Below the pieces are notes generated by a model. It saw nothing but the letters and a program-made list of their open reading frames with translations. It did no database searches and was not told where the DNA came from. From contig NZ_CP127294.1 of NCBI RefSeq assembly GCF_030285625.1, positions 8,526,001 through 8,590,000 of the forward strand: a stretch of DNA of 64,000 bases. The letters are read 5' to 3'. Position numbers and translations under genes: made by a program. This DNA comes from Amycolatopsis sp. 2-15 (GTDB lineage Bacteria > Actinomycetota > Actinomycetes > Mycobacteriales > Pseudonocardiaceae). This document shows positions 53,714 to 62,002 of the stretch, one piece after another. Numbering within the stretch: the stretch's first letter is position 1; the number at the start of each line of letters is the position of its first letter.

Positions 53714-55417
53714 TTAGGACGAAGGGGACGAACGGCGCAGCGTCGCGCCCTGGTCGAGGGGCACCACGGCGTCGGCGTACACGCCGAGCCACGAACCCGG
53801 GCGAGCCGGCCAGGTCTGCGGAGCCCGGGTGACCGGGTAGTCCGCGAGCCGCTGCTCGAGCTCGGCCGGTTCCACGAGCAGATCGACGGTGCGGGCCGGC
53901 ACATCGATCGCGATCTCGTCCCCGGTGCGCACCACCCCGAGCGGGCCGGGGACCCCGCCTTCGGGGGTGACCTCCCCGACGACGATGCCCTTGTTGACCA
54001 GCCCGGAGAGCTGCCCGTCGGTGACGAAGGCGACCTGCTCGCTCAGCCCGGCCCCGTTGAGCGCGAAAACCACGCTGGAGGCCATGCCCATCCCGGGGGT
54101 TCCGGTGACGCCGAGCCCGCGGAGAACGAGTACCTCACCGGGCCGCACCTCGGCGCGCTCGATCGCCGCGGTGGCCTCCGGCGCCGACTCGTAAACCCTT
54201 GCGGGGCCACGGAAAGCCCGGGCGCGTGTCTCGGTGACCGAGAGCTTCACGATCCCGGTGCCGGGGCAGAGGTTGCCCCGCATCAACACGATCGTCGAGT
54301 CCGGCCGGATCGGTTCGGCTCTGATCACGGCCGGGTCGACCGCCACGCCGGCGAGGTTCTCGGCCATCGTCCGCCCGCTCATCGTCACGACCGAGCCGTC
54401 GACGACGTCGCCGAGCTGGGCCAGCACCGCGCGAGCACCGCCGGCGTCGTCGAACTCCTCGATCGACGCGGGCCCGTTGGGCCGCACCGCCGCGAGCGGG
54501 CCGACGTTGCGGCCGAGTTCTTCGAACAGGCCGTGCACGTCGAGGCCGCCCGGGAGCTCGGCCGCGATCGCCTCGAGGTGCTTGACCGCGTTGATCGACC
54601 CGCTGACGGCGATCACCGCCGCCACCGCGTTGCGGACCGCAGCCGGCGTCATCACGGTGCTGGGCCGTCGATCGGCCTCGACCGCGGCCAGAATCGCGGC
54701 GCCCGAGGCGCGGACCGCGGCCCACATGGTGTCGCTGTTGGCGCGGGTCGGCGCCGTGCCGGGCAGCGCCATGCCCAGCGCCTCGGCGACGATGTGCATC
54801 GTGTTCGCCGTGCCCATGCCGGTGCAGACGCCGGGGCCGGTGATCGCCCGGTCCGACATGGCGCACAGGTCCTCGAAGCCGATCGCACCGGAAGCGAGCT
54901 TCCCGGCGTCGACGAACACGTCCTCGATGTCGACGTGGCGGCCGTCGTCGAGGGCTCCGCAGCTCTGGTAGCCGCAGGCGATGACCAGCGTCGGCACGTC
55001 GGTGCGCGCGGCGGCCATCAGCTGCCCGGGTGTGGTCTTGTCGCACGAGGCCAGGCAGACCATCCCGTCGAGCTGTGCCCCGTCGACGACGGCTTCGATG
55101 TCGTAGGACACCAGGTCCCGGCCCGAGAGGACATAACCACCACCACGGCCGGCGGCCATGATGAAGTCGGTCGGAGCCACGGTCCGGATCTCGAAGCCCA
55201 GCCCGCCCGCGGCGTCGATCGAGTCCTTCACCGCCGCGGCGATCACGTCGAGGTGGGCGAAACACGGCGCCAGCCCGGAGGACGAATTGACCACGGCGAT
55301 CTTCGGGCGCCGGATCTGCTCGTCGGTGTAGCCCATGGACTTCCACTGCGTGCGGGTCGTCGCCCACCGGGGCGAGCCGACCGGGTGGTTGCTGCGCAGC
55401 TCGGGTCTCGTGGAGAT
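53714..55417 (-). CDS. IlvD/Edd-type dehydratase
   Basis: The dehydratase of about 567 residues belongs to the dihydroxy-acid/sugar-acid dehydratase family. [2Fe-2S] ligands are visible as NSSSGLAPCFAHL, LASCDKTTPG and GVCTGMGTANTM, and GNLCPGTGIVKLS follows. It removes water from a polyhydroxy acid to give a 2-keto-3-deoxy product. No ATG, GTG or TTG precedes the conserved N-terminal TRPELRSN. An ATC at 55417 has an ideal GGGAGG five bases upstream; CTG at 55399 and ATG at 55336 are alternatives, the last losing LRSN. The gene lies between MFS and FAD-enzyme genes in the operon. Confidence 0.85.
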   Translation of the reverse strand: MSTRPELRSNHPVGSPRWATTRTQWKSMGYTDEQIRRPKIAVVNSSSGLAPCFAHLDVIAAAVKDSIDAAGGLGFEIRTVAPTDFIMAAGRGGGYVLSGRDLVSYDIEAVVDGAQLDGMVCLASCDKTTPGQLMAAARTDVPTLVIACGYQSCGALDDGRHVDIEDVFVDAGKLASGAIGFEDLCAMSDRAITGPGVCTGMGTANTMHIVAEALGMALPGTAPTRANSDTMWAAVRASGAAILAAVEADRRPSTVMTPAAVRNAVAAVIAVSGSINAVKHLEAIAAELPGGLDVHGLFEELGRNVGPLAAVRPNGPASIEEFDDAGGARAVLAQLGDVVDGSVVTMSGRTMAENLAGVAVDPAVIRAEPIRPDSTIVLMRGNLCPGTGIVKLSVTETRARAFRGPARVYESAPEATAAIERAEVRPGEVLVLRGLGVTGTPGMGMASSVVFALNGAGLSEQVAFVTDGQLSGLVNKGIVVGEVTPEGGVPGPLGVVRTGDEIAIDVPARTVDLLVEPAELEQRLADYPVTRAPQTWPARPGSWLGVYADAVVPLDQGATLRRSSPSS

Positions 55418-55443
55418 GGTGACCTCCCGGAGTTCGGTGTGGA

Positions 55444-56808
55444 CTATTCGGAAGCGGTTTCCGCGCGCCGGCCGACCGGGCCGGCCGCCGGCTCGCCGAG
55501 CAGCACGGTGCCCCGGGTCTCCGGGCCGATCCAGGCGCCGGCGAAGAAGAGCACGCCGCCGATCACGATCAGCACCACGGCGGTGTACTCGTACGGCAGC
55601 ACGGCCTGCAGGACGGTGATCCACACGCTGTAGAGCGCGGGCAGGATGAGGCTGAGGGTGTAGACGGTGCCGTAACCCGAGGAGCGGACGCCGGCGCCGA
55701 AGCGTTCGTTGAGGTACACGACCAGGCACCCGAGCGGGGCGTTGGGCAGCACGAAGGCGACGATCGCGACGATCCCGATCGGCAAGAACCCCGCGCCGGA
55801 TCGTGCGAGCAGCACGAGCGACACGTAGGCGAGGCTCGCCCCGATCGTGATGGCGACGGCGCAGCCGAGCAGCAGCTTGCGGCGGCCGATCCGCTGCCCC
55901 CACACCCCGGCGCCGATCATGCCGAGGATCGTGGCGACGTTGGCGATGATCTCCAGGGTGCTGACGTCGGAGGGATTCTGGTGCAGGACCCCGACCAGGA
56001 GCCCGGGCATGAAGGACAGGACGATCTGCGCGGCGAACCACATTCCGGTCATCAGGAGGAAAACCTGGCCGAAACCGCGGATGTTCTTCCGGTCGAACAG
56101 CTGGAAAAGCGGCGCGCGATTTCCTTCCCGGGATTTCTTGAGCTCCTCGAGATCAACCTCTTTGACGCGCGAGTAATACGCGACGTAGGCAATTCCGAGC
56201 AGGAACCCGAAGAAGAAGGGAATGCGCCAGCCCCAGGATTGCAGTGCCGGGCCGGAAAACCGCTCCAGCACGACGAGCTGGATGATGCTGATGAGCGTGA
56301 TCGCCGCGGGCGCTCCGGCGGCCATCACGCCGCCGACCAGGCCACGCCGGCGCATCGGCGAGCGCTCGATGGCCAGCGGAACCGGCCCCGCGTATCCGCC
56401 GCCCAGGAAGATCCCACCGATCAGCCGGAGCAGGATCAGCCCGACGATCGACCCGTAGCCCCAGCTCGCGTACCCCGGCATGAGGCCGATCAGCAGGGTC
56501 ACGACGGTGAACCCGACCCCGGTGATCATGGTGACGCGCCGCCGCCCGATCCGGTCGGCCAGATTGCCGAAGATCGGGCCGCCGATCGGCCGCCCCAGCA
56601 GGGTCACGACGAAGATGACGGTCACGAGGGTGACCTTCGTCGTGGCCGACATCGAGGCGGGTTCGAAGTAGTCCATCACCGCCGGCAGCACGAGCGCGGG
56701 CAGATAGATGTCGAAGCTGTCGACGAACAGCGAGAGGATGCCGCCGATGACCGATCGTCGTGCTTCGGGAGTCAGTCGCTCTTCTGTCAGGGGTACGGTC
56801 ATCGACAT
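55444..56808 (-). CDS. MFS transporter (metabolite:H+ symporter type)
   Basis: This 454-residue, 12-helix major facilitator protein has the loop signature GNLADRIGRRRVTMITG between helices 2 and 3 and its degenerate copy GQRIGRRKLLLG. Opening residues LFVDSFDIYLPALVLPAV resemble the metabolite/proton symporters for organic acids and alpha-ketoglutarate-like solutes. It should import the substrate of this cluster. ATG at 56808 is used because AAGGAA lies 7 bases upstream. A perfect GCGATATATCGC palindrome lies about 40 bp before the gene, toward LysR. Confidence 0.9.
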   Translation of the reverse strand: MSMTVPLTEERLTPEARRSVIGGILSLFVDSFDIYLPALVLPAVMDYFEPASMSATTKVTLVTVIFVVTLLGRPIGGPIFGNLADRIGRRRVTMITGVGFTVVTLLIGLMPGYASWGYGSIVGLILLRLIGGIFLGGGYAGPVPLAIERSPMRRRGLVGGVMAAGAPAAITLISIIQLVVLERFSGPALQSWGWRIPFFFGFLLGIAYVAYYSRVKEVDLEELKKSREGNRAPLFQLFDRKNIRGFGQVFLLMTGMWFAAQIVLSFMPGLLVGVLHQNPSDVSTLEIIANVATILGMIGAGVWGQRIGRRKLLLGCAVAITIGASLAYVSLVLLARSGAGFLPIGIVAIVAFVLPNAPLGCLVVYLNERFGAGVRSSGYGTVYTLSLILPALYSVWITVLQAVLPYEYTAVVLIVIGGVLFFAGAWIGPETRGTVLLGEPAAGPVGRRAETASE

Positions 56809-56844
56809 CCAGGAATTCCTTCCGATCACGAATACCGCACCGAT

Positions 56845-56856
56845 GCGATATATCGC
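56845..56856. promoter_or_regulatory. Palindrome in the MFS promoter
   Basis: GCGATATATCGC is a perfect 12-bp palindrome in the 112-bp gap between LysR and MFS genes. It lies about 37 bp upstream of the MFS start, in a position to control the whole catabolic operon. Confidence 0.6.
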
Positions 56857-56906
56857 TGCCACCGAAAGAGTCTAGGAATCCGCACCAGGGCCCGGAAGTC
56901 AGAAAT

Positions 56907-56925
56907 GCTGATCCCGATTATCAGC
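56907..56925. promoter_or_regulatory. Candidate LysR-type site GCTGAT-N7-ATCAGC
   Basis: This perfect 6-bp inverted repeat with a 7-bp spacer has a T-N11-A core as in LysR boxes. It overlaps the last codons and stop of the lysR gene and is about 100 bp upstream of the MFS gene. Confidence 0.5.
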
Positions 56926-57874
56926 CTGGGTTATGGTCACGCAGCCCCTCGCCGATGCCGCTCAGCGCCTCGCGCAGCCACGCGTGCGCCGGGTCGGGAT
57001 CGAGATCGTCGTGCCACCACAGGCTCTCCACGATCCCCTCCGGTTCGCCGGGGCACTCGAGAACCCTGAGGTCGAACCGCTCGGCGAACTGGAGCGCCAG
57101 GCGGCGTTGCACCAGCGCGATCCGGTGGGTGCCGGCCACCAGCGCGGGCACGGCCTGGTAGCTCTCGACGCTCAGCGCGACCCGCGGCGCGATGCCCAGC
57201 GCGGCGAGCCGGCGGGGCACGGGCGGCAGCGCCACCCCCGGCTCCCGGTGATAAGGCACCACCCAGTCCAGCCGCTGCAGGTCGGTGAGGGAGAGCGCGG
57301 CGTCGCCGAGCTCGTGGCCCGCCCACACGACACACACCCACTCGTCGCGGAACAGCTCGGCCGACCGGAGCTTGGGCTGCTCCTCCAACTCGATCGGCGG
57401 CGCGATCACCCCGTCGACGAACCGGACGACCCGGGGCAGGTCGGCGCTGAGCGACTCACGGACGAGCCGGATCCGCAGCCGGGCGCGTGGCGCCTCCCGC
57501 TCGAACAGCTCGGCGAGGGATTGCCCGATCACGGTGAGCGTGTAGTCGGCCATCAGCAGCGTGAACTCCCGCACCGACGTGTCGGGCGCGAAGCTCGAGC
57601 CGGTGGCGAACAGCTGCTCGGCGGCCGCGCACACGTCCTCGACCTGACGCGTGAGCTGCCGCGCCAGCGGCGTGAGCACGTAGCCGCGCCCGGACCGGAC
57701 CAGCAGATCGTCCTCGAAGTGCCGCCGCAGCCGCGCCAGAGCCGCGCTCAACGCCGGCTGGCTGACACCGACCCGCTCCGCCGCGCGGGTCACGTTGCGC
57801 TCCCGCAGCAGCTCCCGGAGGACGACGAGCAGGTTGAGGTCGAGCCCGGCCAGCTGCGTCGTGCGGCGGCTCAT
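56921..57874 (-). CDS. LysR-family regulator (NodD-like)
   Basis: The 317-residue regulator has the LysR winged helix LDLNLLVVLRELLRERNVTRAAERVGVSQPALSAALARLRRHFEDDLLVRSGRGYVLTP and a periplasmic-binding-like C-terminal half of the NodD/PcpR type. It probably activates the downstream MFS-IlvD-FAD-AcnX operon when the substrate is present. The gene is on the same strand as that operon. ATG at 57874 has only a weak upstream GGGG. Confidence 0.92.
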   Translation of the reverse strand: MSRRTTQLAGLDLNLLVVLRELLRERNVTRAAERVGVSQPALSAALARLRRHFEDDLLVRSGRGYVLTPLARQLTRQVEDVCAAAEQLFATGSSFAPDTSVREFTLLMADYTLTVIGQSLAELFEREAPRARLRIRLVRESLSADLPRVVRFVDGVIAPPIELEEQPKLRSAELFRDEWVCVVWAGHELGDAALSLTDLQRLDWVVPYHREPGVALPPVPRRLAALGIAPRVALSVESYQAVPALVAGTHRIALVQRRLALQFAERFDLRVLECPGEPEGIVESLWWHDDLDPDPAHAWLREALSGIGEGLRDHNPG

Positions 57875-58265
57875 CCCGCCCCGCCGTCTGTGTGCCCGAC
57901 CATTCCCGTCACCTTACGGGGCCAGGTCGCCGCGGCGAGGCGCTGTGACGTGTCTCCCGGGCACGGGCGGAGGCCGGGCACCGCCGTGCTCTTCCGCCAG
58001 GACCCAGACGGTGCTTTCACAGGGGCCCGGCCTGCGCGTCAAGGTGCCCGCCGCGCCGCGCTCACGATGCGGGCTCCGAGCCGGCGGACCGGGTCCTGCC
58101 GGCGATCAGCAACGAGCGGACGTTCTCTTGGTCCACACCGTTCCGGAGCTGGTCGTCACCCGAGTCCACCGGCAAGCCCTCGCCCGCTTCGGGCCGGTGG
58201 ACGGAGAACTGATGGCTGTCGTCCTCCTCGATGAGCTCGCCGGAAGGCCGTTGCCGCCCGAGTGG
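57875..58265. other. Intergenic stretch without a recognised gene
   Basis: About 390 bases between the LysR gene start and the SDR gene end. No recognisable coding region or RNA is seen. A plus-strand frame (about 58,105-58,264) reads VDGELMAVVLLDELAGRPLP, which looks protein-like and may be a gene remnant, but it has no start or ribosome site. The region next to 57875 must contain the LysR promoter. Confidence 0.5.
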
Positions 58266-59030
58266 TCACAGCGCGCGGATGGCTCCGCCGTCGATCGAGA
58301 CCAGGCTCCCGGTCACGTAGGACGCGGCCGGCGAGAGCAGGACCGCGGCCATGCGTCCGAACTCGGCCGGGTCGCCGAGGCGGCGCAGTGGGATCGCCGC
58401 TTCCGCCCGCGCCCGAGCCTCCGGGTCACCCTTCTCGAGTGCGAGAGTGCGGTCCGTGAGCACCTTGCCGGGCAAGAGGCCGAGTACGCGCGTGTCCTGA
58501 GGGCCGAGTTCGTCGGACAGGTCCTTCACCAGCATGCCCAGACCCGCGCGCAGCCCGTTGGACACCGAGAGCCGTGGCAGCGGCGTCTTGGCCGAGCTCG
58601 ACAGGACGAAGGCGATCGCCCCGCCGTCGGCCCGGTCCTCGCTCTTCGCGAGCAGCGGAGCCAGGTGACGCACGAGCCGGACCGTACCGAGGAAGATGCT
58701 CTCGAACGACTGCCGCCACACCTCGTCGCTGACGGCCGTGGTGACCCCGGGCTTGGGCCCGCCGACGCTCACCAGGGCGCCGTCGACGCGGCCGAACGCC
58801 GCCAGTGCGGCCTCGGTGAGCAGGCGCGGAGCGTCGGGATCGGCGTTGTCGACGGCGACCCCGGTCGCCGCGTCCCCCAGCGAAGCGACGGCCTTCGCGA
58901 CCTTTTCCTCGTCGCGCGACGAGACGACGACCTTCGCTCCGTCGCGGACGAGCGCCTCCGCCGTGGCGTAGCCCAACCCGCTCGTACCGCCGGTCACCAC
59001 GTACACGCGTTCCGAAAGACCGAGATCCAT
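58266..59030 (-). CDS. Atypical SDR lacking the YxxxK motif
   Basis: The 254-residue SDR has the cofactor loop YVVTGGTSGLGYATA and SVGGPKPG at the usual NNAG position. Where YxxxK is expected it has LSVSNGLRAGLGMLV, with Asn and Arg instead. This NGLR/NALR variant defines a group of SDRs of uncertain catalysis. ATG at 59030 follows AGAGG. It is divergent from the cyclic amidohydrolase gene, with 72 bp between them. Confidence 0.88.
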   Translation of the reverse strand: MDLGLSERVYVVTGGTSGLGYATAEALVRDGAKVVVSSRDEEKVAKAVASLGDAATGVAVDNADPDAPRLLTEAALAAFGRVDGALVSVGGPKPGVTTAVSDEVWRQSFESIFLGTVRLVRHLAPLLAKSEDRADGGAIAFVLSSSAKTPLPRLSVSNGLRAGLGMLVKDLSDELGPQDTRVLGLLPGKVLTDRTLALEKGDPEARARAEAAIPLRRLGDPAEFGRMAAVLLSPAASYVTGSLVSIDGGAIRAL

Positions 59031-59056
59031 GGACACCTCTCACAGTGGGGACAGCG

Positions 59057-59076
59057 CATAACATATTCGCTGTATG
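59057..59076. promoter_or_regulatory. AT-rich divergent promoter region
   Basis: CATA (59057-59060) and TATG (59073-59076) flank an AT-rich island in the 72-bp gap between divergent SDR and amidohydrolase genes. This is the natural promoter/operator zone for the GntR regulator encoded downstream. The inverted repeat is too short to be convincing alone. Confidence 0.35.
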
Positions 59077-59102
59077 AAGTTCCGTCATGCTAACCTCAGG
59101 AC

Positions 59103-60461
59103 GTGCACGATGTGAAGCTCGCATTTCGCGGCGGCCTGGTGACCACGCCCACGGGCACGCGGCTCGCCGACGTGGCCGTGTCCGATGGCCGGATCGTCGC
59201 GATCCAAGAGCCCGGGACCGTGAGCGCCGAGCGGGTCGTGGACGCCGACGGCCTGCACGTCCTGCCCGGTGGAGTCGATCCGCACTGTCACCTCATGGCG
59301 GGACTTACCCCGTCGACCCGCGCGGCCGCGCTCGGCGGAACCACCACCGCGCTGTCGTTCTCCCTGCCCGAGGACGGCGAGGCGACCGTGTCGGCGTTCA
59401 ACCGGGCCCAGGACCTCGTGGCGCAGGACCTCGCAGCCGTGGACCTCGGCCTGCACGCGATGTGCTACCGCCCCAACGAGCTCACCGTCGCCGACGTGGC
59501 CGAGCTGGCCGAGCTCGGCGCCGACGCCGTGAAGGTCTTCCTCGCCTACCCCGAGCTGGGGATCATGGCGACCGGGGACGGGCTGTACCGCACGATGCTG
59601 GCGGCGAAGGCCGTCGGCCTGCCGGTCCAGGTCCACTGCGAGGACGGCGAGATGGTCGAGGCGCTCGTCGAAGAAGCCTCGGCCGAGGGTCGCCGCGGGC
59701 CGCGCACGTTCGGCGGTGTGCGCCCACCGGTGCTCGAGGAGGTCGCCGTGCGCCGGGCACTCGGGATCTCCGGGCTCGCCGGCGGACGTCTCTACGTGAC
59801 GCACCTGTCGAGCCGCCAGGCGATCGACCACGTGCGGGCCTCGCGAGTGGCCGGTGAGACCGAAGTGACCGCCGAAGCCTGCCTCCACCACCTGCTGTTC
59901 ACCGAAGACGAGTACGACGGGCCTCGCGCGGGCGCACTGCTCGTGGCTCCCCCGCTGCGAGCCGAAGACCACGTCGCCGCCGTTCGCGAAGCGCTGCGCG
60001 ACGGAACCTTGGACACGATCGGCTCCGACCACTCGCAGGAGCGAACCGAAGTCGACCGGCGGATCTCGCCGTGCGGCGACGCTCATTACGGCATCCCCGG
60101 CATCGGGGCGCGACTGCCGCTGATGCTGTCGTGGGGCCTCGACAACGGCGTCCCGCTGGACCGTCTCGTGCACGTTCTCTGCACCGGTCCGGCCGACGCC
60201 TTCGGCCACCCCGGCAAGGGCCGGATCGCGCCGGGCGCCGACGCCGACCTGGTGTTGTGGGATCCTGCTGAGAGGTGGGTGGCGGACGAGTCCTCGTTCG
60301 CCGACGGCACGAGCATCAGCCCATACGCGGGCACGGCGGTACGCGGCCGGATCCGCTCGGTCTGGACGCGCGGGCGCGAACTGGTGCACGAAGGCGAGTT
60401 CACCGGTTCCGGGGAGCCGGGACGGCACTTGATTCCGGAAAGGGGAGGGAAGACGCGATGA
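59103..60461 (+). CDS. Dihydropyrimidinase/hydantoinase-like amidohydrolase
   Basis: The 452-residue enzyme belongs to the cyclic amidohydrolase group. Metal ligands are visible: VDPHCHL (H61, H63), carbamylated lysine K144 in AVKVFLAYPE, H178 in VQVHCEDGE, H234 in YVTHLSS and Asp in GSDHSQ. It should open a cyclic amide ring such as hydantoin, dihydropyrimidine or allantoin; which one is not decided by sequence. GTG at 59103 starts the conserved N-terminus. Its stop overlaps the ATG of a GntR gene. Confidence 0.9.
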   Translation: MHDVKLAFRGGLVTTPTGTRLADVAVSDGRIVAIQEPGTVSAERVVDADGLHVLPGGVDPHCHLMAGLTPSTRAAALGGTTTALSFSLPEDGEATVSAFNRAQDLVAQDLAAVDLGLHAMCYRPNELTVADVAELAELGADAVKVFLAYPELGIMATGDGLYRTMLAAKAVGLPVQVHCEDGEMVEALVEEASAEGRRGPRTFGGVRPPVLEEVAVRRALGISGLAGGRLYVTHLSSRQAIDHVRASRVAGETEVTAEACLHHLLFTEDEYDGPRAGALLVAPPLRAEDHVAAVREALRDGTLDTIGSDHSQERTEVDRRISPCGDAHYGIPGIGARLPLMLSWGLDNGVPLDRLVHVLCTGPADAFGHPGKGRIAPGADADLVLWDPAERWVADESSFADGTSISPYAGTAVRGRIRSVWTRGRELVHEGEFTGSGEPGRHLIPERGGKTR

Positions 60462-61180
60462 CGGAACTCACGCACAGGACCGAGGAGAGCGCGGGCGAGG
60501 CTTCGCTCGGTCTCGCACCCCGTCCCGACAGTCTCGCGATGTCGGTCTACAACACCATCCGCCAGGCCATCGTGGACGGGAAGCTGCCCGCCGCGAGCCG
60601 CGTCACCGAAGCCGGCCTCGCCAAGCAGCTCGGTGTCAGCAAGACACCGGTGCGCGAGGCGCTGCTGCGCCTCAAGGAGGTCGGTTTGGTCGAGTCCGAC
60701 GGCCCTCGCGCGGACCGCATCGTCACACCGTCCGCGGTCCGGCTGCGGGACGCGTACGAGGTGCGTGAAGCGCTCGAGATGAAGTCCGCGCGCCTGGCCG
60801 CCGAGCGCGGTCACCGCGACGTCCTCCTCGCCGCCAGGCACGAGGCCGAGCGCACCGTGGTCGCCGCGGACCAGCGCGACTTCGCCGCGTACCGCGCCGC
60901 CGACGAGGCCTTCCACACGACGATCGCGCGGGCCACCGGCAATGCCAGGCTCGCGCGCCTCATCGACGACGCGAACGCGATGATCATCGCGCTGCGCCAG
61001 CGCGACCTTCCCGGCATCGATGCCTCGCCGGTTTGCGCGAGCCAGCACATGGCCATTTCGAAGGCGCTGCTGGACGGCGACGTCGAGCTCTCGAGCAAGC
61101 TCATGGAAGAACACGTACGGTCAGTCGGAGACAACGTGGTGGCGTATCTGACCGACCACGGGGCGCCGCAGCACGCCTGA
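60458..61180 (+). CDS. GntR/FadR-family regulator
   Basis: The 240-residue regulator has the GntR winged helix (LPAASRVTEAGLAKQLGVSKTPVREALLRLKEVGLVE) and an FCD (FadR C-terminal) ligand domain (REALEMKSARLAAERG, DEAFHTTIARATGNARL, HMAISKALLDGD). The ligand is probably a carboxylic acid, bound with a metal. It is translationally coupled to the amidohydrolase gene, so it likely regulates it and the divergent SDR. Confidence 0.93.
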   Translation: MTELTHRTEESAGEASLGLAPRPDSLAMSVYNTIRQAIVDGKLPAASRVTEAGLAKQLGVSKTPVREALLRLKEVGLVESDGPRADRIVTPSAVRLRDAYEVREALEMKSARLAAERGHRDVLLAARHEAERTVVAADQRDFAAYRAADEAFHTTIARATGNARLARLIDDANAMIIALRQRDLPGIDASPVCASQHMAISKALLDGDVELSSKLMEEHVRSVGDNVVAYLTDHGAPQHA

Positions 61181-61197
61181 CCACGTCGTCGTCGGGT

Positions 61198-61238
61198 GGA
61201 CCGGTGGCGTGACGGGCTGATCGCCACACCACCGGTCC
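61198..61238. terminator. Bidirectional hairpin
   Basis: GGACCGGTGG (61198-61207) pairs perfectly with CCACCGGTCC (61229-61238) between the convergent GntR and SDR genes. The 21-base loop can form a small inner GGCG/CGCC stem. Confidence 0.75.
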
Positions 61239-61240
61239 GG

Positions 61241-62002
61241 TCAGCGGGCGGTCCAGCCGCCATCGACCATCAACGTCGTACCCGTGATGTAGCTGGCGTC
61301 GTCACCGGCCAGGTACAGCGCAGCGCGGGCGACGTCCTCGGGACGGCCGAGGCGCGGCCACGGAGTGCGGCTCGTCCAGTACTCCTGCCACGCAGGGTCG
61401 CCGGCGCGCGGACTCGGGCCGGTTTCGATCTTGCCGGGCGCCACGGCGTTGCAGACGATGCCGCGCCCTGCGTACTCGGCCGCAATCTGGCGCGTCAGCT
61501 GGCTCAAGGCGGCCTTCGACACGCCGTAGGCGGTGTCCTCGCGCGCCGCTACGATCCCGTGTTGCGACGTCACGTTCACGATGCGGCCGCGGACCTCCGG
61601 CCGCCCTTCCTGGGCCAGCATCTGCCGCACCGCCGCACGGCTGAGCACGAACGGCGCCGTCAGGTTGACAGCGAGAACCCGGTTCCACTCGTCGTCTGTC
61701 GTCTCGAGGAGCTCGTGCCCGACGCTTGTCGCGGCGTTGTTCACGAGCACGTCCAGCCGCCCGAAGCGTGCGACGGCTACGGGCACCAGGCCGTCCACCG
61801 CGACCGGATCGGCCAGATCGCACTCCACGAAGACGGCACTCTCCGCGAGCTCGTCGGTCGGCTCGCCACCGTGCCACGCTTCACGCACCCGGTCCGCGAC
61901 CACGACGTGCGCACCGGCTTCGGCGAAGCACAACGCGATGGCCCGGCCGATCCCGGACGCCGCCCCGGTCACCACGGCCACCCGTCCGCTGAGGTCGCTC
62001 AC
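61241..62002 (-). CDS. Short-chain dehydrogenase
   Basis: The 253-residue classical SDR has VAVVTGAASGIGRAIA, VNNAATSVG, the catalytic NVTSQHGIVAAREDTAYGVSKAALSQL, and the family C-terminus ITGTTLMVDGGWTA. The GTG at 62002 overlaps the stop of the preceding gene (GTGA). It is the terminal gene of the overlapped block with an isomerase-like protein and a PuuE-like deacetylase. The substrate is unknown. Confidence 0.93.
   Translation of the reverse strand: MSDLSGRVAVVTGAASGIGRAIALCFAEAGAHVVVADRVREAWHGGEPTDELAESAVFVECDLADPVAVDGLVPVAVARFGRLDVLVNNAATSVGHELLETTDDEWNRVLAVNLTAPFVLSRAAVRQMLAQEGRPEVRGRIVNVTSQHGIVAAREDTAYGVSKAALSQLTRQIAAEYAGRGIVCNAVAPGKIETGPSPRAGDPAWQEYWTSRTPWPRLGRPEDVARAALYLAGDDASYITGTTLMVDGGWTAR

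Noticed and set aside
58105..58264. Protein-like stretch VDGELMAVVLLDELAGRPLP in the gap before the SDR gene.
   Set aside because: No start codon, ribosome site or conserved motif; too short to call a gene or pseudogene.
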